A stretch of DNA of 64,000 nt from Cyclina sinensis (taxonomy: Eukaryota; Mollusca; Bivalvia; Venerida; Veneridae). The first letter of the stretch is position 1, and every line of letters starts with the position of its first letter. The stretch lies in contig JAAONU010000016.1 of the NCBI GenBank assembly GCA_012932295.1, forward strand, positions 29,015,290 to 29,079,289, read 5' to 3'. A program made the position numbers and the translations under genes. The notes under the pieces were generated by a model. It had not been told where the DNA came from and searched no databases. It saw only the letters and a list, made by a program, of their open reading frames with translations. Positions 57,921 to 64,000 of the stretch are shown here, piece by piece.

Positions 57921-59554
57921 AGCTCACCTGGCACAAAGTGCCAGAGTGAGCTTTTGTCATACCCCAATGTCCGGTGTGCGTCGTGAGGCGTCAACAATTT
58001 CATTCAAACCACATCTCCTCTGTAACCACTGGGCCAAATTCAATGAAACTTGCATGGGATGTTTCTTGCATGAAGCTCTTCCAAAGTTGTTCAAAGAAAT
58101 CAATTCCATCAAGAACACTGGTTGCTATGGAAAAACTTTGAAAATTTCTTGTCTGAAACCACAAGGCCTAAAGCTTAGATATTTGGAATGTAGCATCCTC
58201 TAGTAGGGCTCTACAAAAGTTGTTCAAAATATTCCCTAGGGTCAAATTTGGCCCCACCCCAGGGGTCTTTTACATAGAGTTATACAGGAAAAACATTAAA
58301 AAATCTTCTTGTCAGAAACTGCAAGGCCTAGAGTTTAGATATTTGTTGTGCAGCATTGTCCAGTGGACCTTTACCAAGTTTGTTCAAATCATGGCTCCTG
58401 GGTAAAAAATGGCCCCGCCCCAGGGATCACATGTTTTACATAGAGTAATACAGGAAAAACTTTAAAAAATCTTCTTGTCAGAAACCGCAAGTTCTAGAGT
58501 TTAGATATTTGTTATGCAGCATTGTCCAGTGGACCTTTACCAAGTTTGTTCAAATCATGGCTCCTGGGTCAAAAATGGCCCCGCCCCATGGGTCACATAA
58601 TTAACATAGAGTTATATAGGAAAAACTTTCAAAAAATCTTCTTGTCAGAAACTGCAAGGCCTAGAGTTTAGATATTTGGTGTGCAGTATTGTCCATTAGA
58701 CCAAGTTTGTTCAAATCATGGCTCCTGGGTCAAAAATGGCCTCGCCCCATGTTTTACATAGAGTAATTTAGGAAAAACTTTAAAAATCTTCTTGTAAGAA
58801 ACTACAAGGCATGGAGCTTAGATATTTGGTGTTGAGTATTGTCTAGTAGACCTCTACCAAGATTGTTCAAATCATGGCTCCTGGATCAAAACTGGCCCCG
58901 CCCAAGGGGTCACATATATATATTTATATAGCAAAAAAACTTTAAAAATCTTCTTGTCACAAACTACAAAGCCTTGAGCTTAGATATTTGGTAGTATGCA
59001 TTGTGACCAGAGTTGGGTTATCCCCTCCACCCCAATTTTTTTTGTTTTGCATTTTTTTTCGCTATTGCAATAAAATTTGGAACATTTGTACAGTTTTCAA
59101 AATAATTTCAAAATCATTATCCCTTGACCTATATATTTGACCTACTGACCTACTTTTTTTGTTTTTTTAGCTACAGCAATGAAATTTGGAGCATGTGCAC
59201 AGTTTTTCCTTTCGATTTCAAAAATGTAATCGCATGACCTATATTTTTGACCTACTGACCTACTTTTTGTTTTTGGAGCTATGGCAATGAAATTCGGACC
59301 ATGTGTACAGTTTTTTGTACCGATTTCAAAAATGTCATAGCATGACCTATATTTTTGACCTACTGTCTTAATTTTTGTTTTTGGAGCCATGGCAATGAAA
59401 TTTTGACCATGTGTACATTTTTTGTACCGATTTGAAAAACGTCATAGCATGACCTATATTTTTGACCTTCTGACCTACTTTATTGTTTTTAAGCTCAGCA
59501 ATTTTCTTTAATCTTTTAGCCCAGGTGAGCGCCTTAGGGCCATTGGCCGTCTTG
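57921..59554 (+). mobile_element. AGCTCACC-family element nested in the minus-strand element
   Basis: Left hairpin AGCTCACCTGGCAC AAA GTGCCAGAGTGAGCT follows T10. 165-bp monomers to about 59000, then 'TGACCTA(T)ATTTTTGACCTACTG' units of about 105 bp. Right end CCCAGGTGAGCGCCTTAGGGCCATTGGCCGTCTTG, followed by T7 and directly by the next element. Confidence 0.82.
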
Positions 59555-59561
59555 TTTTTTT

Positions 59562-60898
59562 ATGCCCCCCGTCCAAGATGAGGGGGCATATAGTTTTGCA
59601 AATGTCGGTCGGTCGATAGGTCGGTTGGTCCATCGGTAGACACTTCGTTTTCGATCAATAACTAGAGAATGCTTTGACCTAGTTTCATCAACCTTGGTAT
59701 GCTGGTTAATCATCACCAGTAGATGACCCCTATTGATTTTGAGGTCATTAGGTGAAAGGTCAAGCTCTGAGGGACCTTCATCCTAAAAACGGTTTCCGAT
59801 CAATAACTAGAGAACGCTTTGACCTACCAGTAGGTTCAATAAACTTGGTACGCTGGTTGGTCATCAACAGTAGATGACCCCCTATTGATTTTGAGGTCAT
59901 TAGGTCAAAGGTCAAGCTCATAGGGACCTTCATTCTAAAAACGGTTTCTGATCAATAACTAGAGAATGCTTTGACCTAGGTTCACCAAACTTGGTATGCT
60001 GGTTGGTCATCACCAGTAGATGACCATTATTGACTTTGAGGTCATTAGGTCAAAGGTCAAGATTACAGAGACTTTCATCCTAAAAAGGTTTCTGATCAAT
60101 AACTAGAGAATGCTTTGACCTAGGTTCATCAAACTTGGTGTGCTGGTTTGTAATCACCAGTAGATGACTTCTATTGATTTTGAGGTCTTTAGGTCAAAGG
60201 TCAAGCTCACAGGGACCTTGATCCTAAAACGGTTTCCAATCAATAACTAGAGAACGCTTTGACCTGGGTTCACCAAACTATGTAAGCTGGTTGGTCATCA
60301 CCAGTAGATGACCCCTATTGATTTTAAGGTCATTAGGTCAAAGGTCAAGCTCGGAGGGACCTTTATCTTAAAGACGGTTTCCGATCAATAACTAGAGAAC
60401 GCTTTGACCTAGATTCACCAAATTTGGTATGCTGGTTGGTCATCACCAGTAGATGACCCCTATTTACTTTGAGGTCATAAGATCAAAGGTCAAGATCACA
60501 GACTTTCATCCTAAAAATGGTTTCCGATCAATGACTAGAGAACGCTTTGACATAGGTTCACCAAACTTGGTATGCTGGTTGGTCATCACCATTTGATGAC
60601 CCCCTATTGATTTAGAGTTCATTTGGTCAAAGGTCAAGCTCACAGAGACTTTCATCCTAAAAACAGTTTCTGATCAATAACTAGAGAATGCTTTGACATA
60701 GGTTCACCAAACTTGGTATGCTGGTTGGTCATCACCAGTAGATGACCCCTATTGATTTTGAGGTCATTAGGTCAAGGTCAAGGCCACAGGGACCTTGATC
60801 CTTAAAACGATTTTTGATCAATAACTAGAAAATGCTTTGGCCCAACCAAAAGCAGTTAGGTTCTGCTGGGGGGCATGTATGTTAACAAACATTTCTTG
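59562..60898 (+). mobile_element. ATGCCCCCC-family element with 150-bp GATCAATAACTAGAGAA repeats
   Basis: Left hairpin ATGCCCCCCGTCC...GAGGGGGCATATAG, then GTCGGTCGGTCG. About eight units of roughly 150 bp ('GATCAATAACTAGAGAA(T/C)GCTTTGACCTAGGTTCA', 'GGTTGGTCATCACCAGTAGATGACC'). The right end GGGGGGCATGTATG has palindrome ATGTTAACAAACAT and finishes TTTCTTG then TT. It abuts the preceding element at a shared T-run. Confidence 0.83.
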
Positions 60899-61241
60899 TT
60901 TAACTTTTGCAGCCCTTCTGTGCAGTGTAGCAGAACGATTTGAGCAATTTTAGAAAAGGGCAGTATAAGGATCATTTTTGTTAAGTTTGGTTAAAAATAG
61001 CTTAGTGGTTTTGGAGGAGATTTCATATAAAGTTAAAATGTTGATGACGGATGAGGGAAGCTGGATGCCGGACAAAGGATGATCACAATAGCTCACCCTG
61101 AGCATTTGCTCAAGTGAGCTAATAATTTCTAGGTCAAGTTCGAATATGGGTCATCTGGGGTCAATTAACCAGGTCTGTAGCAACTTTGTTAAAAGCAGTC
61201 ATATTTGGGTGAGCGATAAAGGACCATCATGGCCCTCTCAT

Positions 61242-61796
61242 TTAAAGAAGAACCTTTCTGAATATTCCCACAGTGATAAGGGTCTTACCTCTGCAAGGTT
61301 ATTCTACATAATTTTATCCTTTTGACATCCTGTGAGCTCAACATGTTTTTTGTGGGAATCTTGTAATTCTTGTCAAATATGTGTCACGGTGAAAAAATAG
61401 GAAGGTGACACTGTCACCTTCCTATTTTTTTGCCTTCTTGGTATTTTTTTGACTTCCTATAACATGATACTGTCGAATAAAAGAGAAGTATTCTATTTTT
61501 TTTTCATTTTTAACTGTACATGTATTCACTCCTCTCCCAAGCTAAAATTTTACAATGACCCCTTTTACCTACAAACTGAAAGCTTTCAATCCTGTGACCA
61601 AGCACTTCTGTGAAAGCTCTAGTTGTTTTAGATTTTCAACTTTTGTTCTGTTTTTCAGATCTTCACATGATCAAATTGAACATAGTAGTCTGAATAGTAG
61701 ATTTTCCTGCTTATTGATCGATGAGATATAACAAGAAATATCCATAATTTGGCATGATATATTTCGGTTTATTGTTACAATATATTTATATTTCAG
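61242..61796. other. Intron sequence upstream of the distal exon
   Basis: No repeat family seen except the palindrome at 61392-61430. A pyrimidine-rich region and TATTTCAG precede the exon. Confidence 0.45.
61392..61430. repeat. Perfect 39-bp palindrome
   Basis: Arms of 19 bp (AAAAAATAGGAAGGTGACA and its exact complement) around a single C at 61411. Imperfect echoes (TTCTTGGTATTTTTTTGACTTCCTAT) follow. It would form a near-loopless hairpin in single-stranded DNA or RNA. Confidence 0.95.
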
Positions 61797-61902
61797 GTTA
61801 TAAATGCAAGCCAGAGTCAACCTTTATGGTGTAAGAACTATGCCTTTAAGACCAATACTACCTTACCAATACTGTTGAATTCAGCAAAGACAAAACAACA
61901 TA
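61797..61902 (+). CDS. Probable next exon of the cGAS-like gene
   Basis: Acceptor TTATATTTCAG (AG 61795-61796) and donor CATA|GTAAGT (GT 61903-61904). Open in phase 0, matching the donor at 48210, and ending in phase 1. It encodes 35 residues beginning VINASQSQPLWCKNYAFK with two more sequons (NAS, NTT) and one cysteine, like the end of the large exon. Continuation lies beyond the window or in the repeats after 62200. Confidence 0.6.
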
Positions 61903-62200
61903 GTAAGTCAATATAGTGTTCAGTTCTTTAGAATAAATGCAGAAATGTCTTGTAAGTAGGATATACATGTACTAAAACATAATACTTATTTAGCAGTAAC
62001 ATGATTTACCACATTAATCACAGCGAATTTGTATGAGAAATATTTTTTCAGATGGTGGTAAGTTACACCAATGTTATAAACAAGAGAATGGGATAATTTT
62101 GAAATAGAAAGTTGAAAAGCTGCAGTCTGACCTCAGTCATTGTACAAACAAGATAAAACAAAGACAATAAGCTAAAAAAATGTATCTTAGATAATTGTTT
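61903..62200 (+). other. Start of the following intron
   Basis: A/T-rich sequence after the donor, with no further exon recognised. Confidence 0.4.
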
Positions 62201-63660
62201 ATTCTTTTTGTCGACCTAGAGGTCAAGGTCAAAGTGACAGCTCAAAGGTCCAAAATGTTGATGATAGACCTTTTCTGGGCCAATACTTCTCCATGCTTGG
62301 AAGAATTTGCAAAAACCATGATACATTTGTTATGCTCCCAGAAAGAGACATCGTATTAAAGGCCTGCCTTTTCCTTCCATCATTAGGTCATTCTGTCATT
62401 CTGTTTCGTGTGGGGAAGACATCTATAACCAAAAAAAGGTAATGATTGCCTTGCCCAGGATGTAACTTCTCTGTGCAAAGATATAATTTTTAATACCTTG
62501 GCACATTTGTTCACCTTGATGAGACAGTGTGTCATGTACAAGACCCAGGTTCCCAGCTCAAAGGTCAAGGTCACAGTGCCAGGTCAAAGGTCCCCCCAAA
62601 AAAAAAGATAGACCTAGCTAGGGCCATAACTTCCCCTGCATGGCAGAATTTTAAAATGTCTTTGCATATTTGTTCACTTTGATGTGGCGCGGTGTGTCGC
62701 GTGTAAGACCCAGGTTCCCAGCTTAAAGGTCAAGGTCACAGTGCCAGGTTAAAGGTCCAAAATGTTGATGATAGACCTAGTCCTGGCCATATCTTCTCCC
62801 TACATGGAAGGATTTTAAAATACCTTGGCACATTTGTTCATCTTGATGTGATGGTGTGTCACATGCAAGACCCAGGTTCCCAGCTCAAAGGTCAAGGTTA
62901 CAGTGCGAGGTTAAATGTGCAAAATGTTGATGATAGACCTTGTCTGGGCATTAACTTCTCCCTGCATGGAAGAATTTTAAAATACCTTGGCACATTTGTT
63001 CACCTTAATGAGATGGTGTGTCATGTGCAAGACCCAGGTTCCTAGCCTTGAGGTCAAGGTCACAGTGACAGCTCAAAGGTCCAAAATGTTAATGTTAGAC
63101 CTTGTCTGGGCCATTACTTCTCCATGCATGTAAGAATTTGAAAATACCGTGATACATTTATTATGATCTCTGAAAGAGACATCATAAAGGCCTGCCTTGT
63201 CCTTCCATCATTATGTCATTCTGTCTAGTGTGGGGAAGAACTCCATAACCAAAAAAAGGTAATGATAGCCTTGTCTGGGCCATAACCTCTCTGTGCATGA
63301 AAGGATTTTTAAATACCTTGGCACATTTGTTCACTTTGATGAGACGGTGTGTAGTGTACAAGACCCAGGTTCCAAGGGTAAAGGTTAAGGTCGCAGTGCC
63401 AGGTCAAAAGGTCCAAAATTTGATGATAGACCTTATCCAGGCCCTAACTTCTCCCTGCATGAAAGGATTTTAAAATACCTTGGCACATTTGTTCACCTTG
63501 ATTAGTTGGTTTGTAGCATGCAGCACCCAGATTCCTAACTCAGAGTTAAAGGTCACAGTGACAGCTCAAAGGTCCAAAATGTTGATGATAGACCTGGGCC
63601 ATGCATGGAAGAATTTTAAAATACCCTAATTTATTTGTTGTGCTCCCAGAAAGAGACATC
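62200..63660 (+). repeat. 163-bp tandem array (GACCCAGGTTCCCAGCTCAAAGG)
   Basis: About eight units near 163 bp (equivalent points about 62542, 62706, 62869, 63031): 'AATGTTGATGATAGACCTTG', 'ATACCTTGGCACATTTGTTCACCTTGATG', 'GACCCAGGTTCCCAGCTCAAAGG', 'GGTCAAGGTCACAGTGCCAGG'. 'TGCTCCCAGAAAGAGACATC' segments near 62334, 63166 and 63641 resemble degenerate element ends. Confidence 0.75.
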
Positions 63661-63943
63661 ATATAGGCCTGATTAAGGTCATTCCCTTACATCTTCTATT
63701 CATAAGGTGATGATGATGTTTAAATTGCCATTCCATAACTTGAAACAACTAAAATTTAGCAAAGTGGTTTTTGTGTTTAAATGTTTGTTCAGCTGATGCC
63801 TTCTTTTACATGAAATTTACCATTTGTATTTAAATCATCTGACAGCATAGTTTTAGCTGACCTGAGTACTATGTGCTCAAGGTAAGTTTTTGTGAACGTT
63901 TTGTGTCTGTCATGATTGATGTGTGGTGCACCCTCAACTTTTT
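63661..63943 (+). repeat. Unassigned sequence and a decayed AGCTCACC-type left end
   Basis: AGCTGACCTGAGTACTATGTGCTCAAGGTAAGTTTTTGTGAACG (63855-63898) is a worn left hairpin without its array. No gene. Confidence 0.55.
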
Positions 63944-64000
63944 AGCTCACCTGAGCACTTTGTGCTCATGGTGAGCTTTTAGGATCACCCTGTGTCCATC
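63944..64000 (+). mobile_element. AGCTCACC-family left end, running off the window
   Basis: AGCTCACCTGAGCAC TTT GTGCTCATGGTGAGCT hairpin after TTTTT, then GATCACCCTGTGTCC. The element continues past the window edge. Confidence 0.75.

Larger units (their letters stand above)
56535..61122 (-). mobile_element. AGCTCACC-family element in minus orientation, with two nested elements
   Basis: The + strand left side is AACAAGAGGGCCATGATGGC... (complement of the family right end); the right side is GCTCACCCTGAGCATTTGCTCAAGTGAGCT (complement of the left hairpin, 61091-61120). The host monomer shows TT (minus strand) on both sides. The core contains a distinct unit ('GGCCATTTTGTTCAATGGAGCAGAACC', 'AGGAACATTTCTGTCAAATTTGG') whose chance 177-codon frame at 57076-57609 is not a gene. 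Nested: 57921-59554 and 59562-60898. Confidence 0.8.
56208..61241 (+). mobile_element. 145-bp-monomer AGCTCACC-family element, interrupted by a 4.6-kb insertion
   Basis: Monomers at 56208-56534 break at 'GGTTGTTTCA' and continue at 61123 with 'ATAATTTCTAGGTCAAG', exactly the next bases of intact monomers elsewhere. The right end is GGTGAGCGATAAAGG...CATGGCCCTCTCATT at 61208-61241. The left end is missing. Confidence 0.78.
48210..61796 (+). other. Inferred 13.6-kb intron of the cGAS-like gene, filled with mobile elements
   Basis: Donor GTAAGT (48210-48215), acceptor TATTTCAG (AG 61795-61796). The exon on each side is phase 0 at this junction and the joined reading stays open. The intron contains hairpin-ended elements at 48.5, 49.8-52.9 and 55.3-61.2 kb and a transposase-like relic. 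If the donor is not used, the frame adds a hydrophobic segment (SIILISIIFPLMFL) and stops at 48347, a possible alternative C-terminus. Confidence 0.6.

Overview
The window looks like nuclear DNA of a bivalve mollusc, possibly a venerid-like clam (inference). Evidence: A/T-rich sequence, genes split by GT-AG introns, non-LTR retrotransposons of the CR1/Jockey type, tRNA-derived SINE-like copies, and very abundant tandem-repeat elements of the form 'AGCTCACCTGAG... GTCCGTCCGTCC ... CTCAGGTGAGCGAT...GGCCCTCTTGTT'. There is no bacterial gene organisation, no rRNA and no CRISPR array. The species cannot be fixed from sequence alone.

Two host genes are visible. (1) Positions 1173-5031, + strand: the 3' part of a multi-exon gene for a cysteine-rich, probably secreted protein. 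It has a Kunitz exon, a small CC-containing cysteine exon, a WAP four-disulfide-core exon and three C-terminal exons ending at TAA 5029-5031. All splice phases agree; the first three exons are symmetrical phase 1-1 modules. The 5' end lies outside the window. (2) Positions 46164-61902 and onward, + strand: a cGAS-like / Mab-21 nucleotidyltransferase with intact GS and E-x-D...D catalytic residues, encoded in one large exon. That exon continues through a 370-bp hexanucleotide repeat into a sequon-rich, cysteine-containing region, then has a strong donor at 48210. A phase-compatible exon lies at 61797-61902, so the intron would be about 13.6 kb, filled with mobile elements. The gene runs on past the exon at 61902.

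Almost everything else is mobile or repetitive DNA. 0.3-1 kb: small hairpin-ended repeat element. 3.7-4.1 kb: terminal-inverted-repeat element with an internal tRNA-like segment, inside an intron of gene 1. 5-8 kb: 3' UTR and decayed repeats. 8.2-12.2 kb: a decayed minus-strand LINE carrying a hairpin-ended element and a Tigger/pogo-like element. 13-23 kb: SINE-like copy, tandem-array elements, a 420-bp inverted-repeat element with promoter-like boxes, an A/T minisatellite. 23-24.7 kb: a younger minus-strand LINE. 25.2-29.2 kb: a 3.9-kb insertion carrying a 2A-like peptide ORF. 29.9-45.9 kb: nested tandem-array elements. 48.5-61.2 kb: more nested elements in the intron of gene 2. 62.2-64 kb: further arrays.

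The most striking theme is shared architecture among otherwise unrelated repeat families: a terminal hairpin beginning at a T-run, a GTCCGTCC tract, a core of 145-180 bp tandem repeats, a short subterminal inverted repeat, a second palindrome and a terminal CTTG followed by TT. Interrupted copies show insertion at TT. I interpret these as Helentron/HINE-like non-autonomous elements. The most interesting host gene is the cGAS-like protein with its dual-frame repeat and glycosylation-site-rich C-terminal region.
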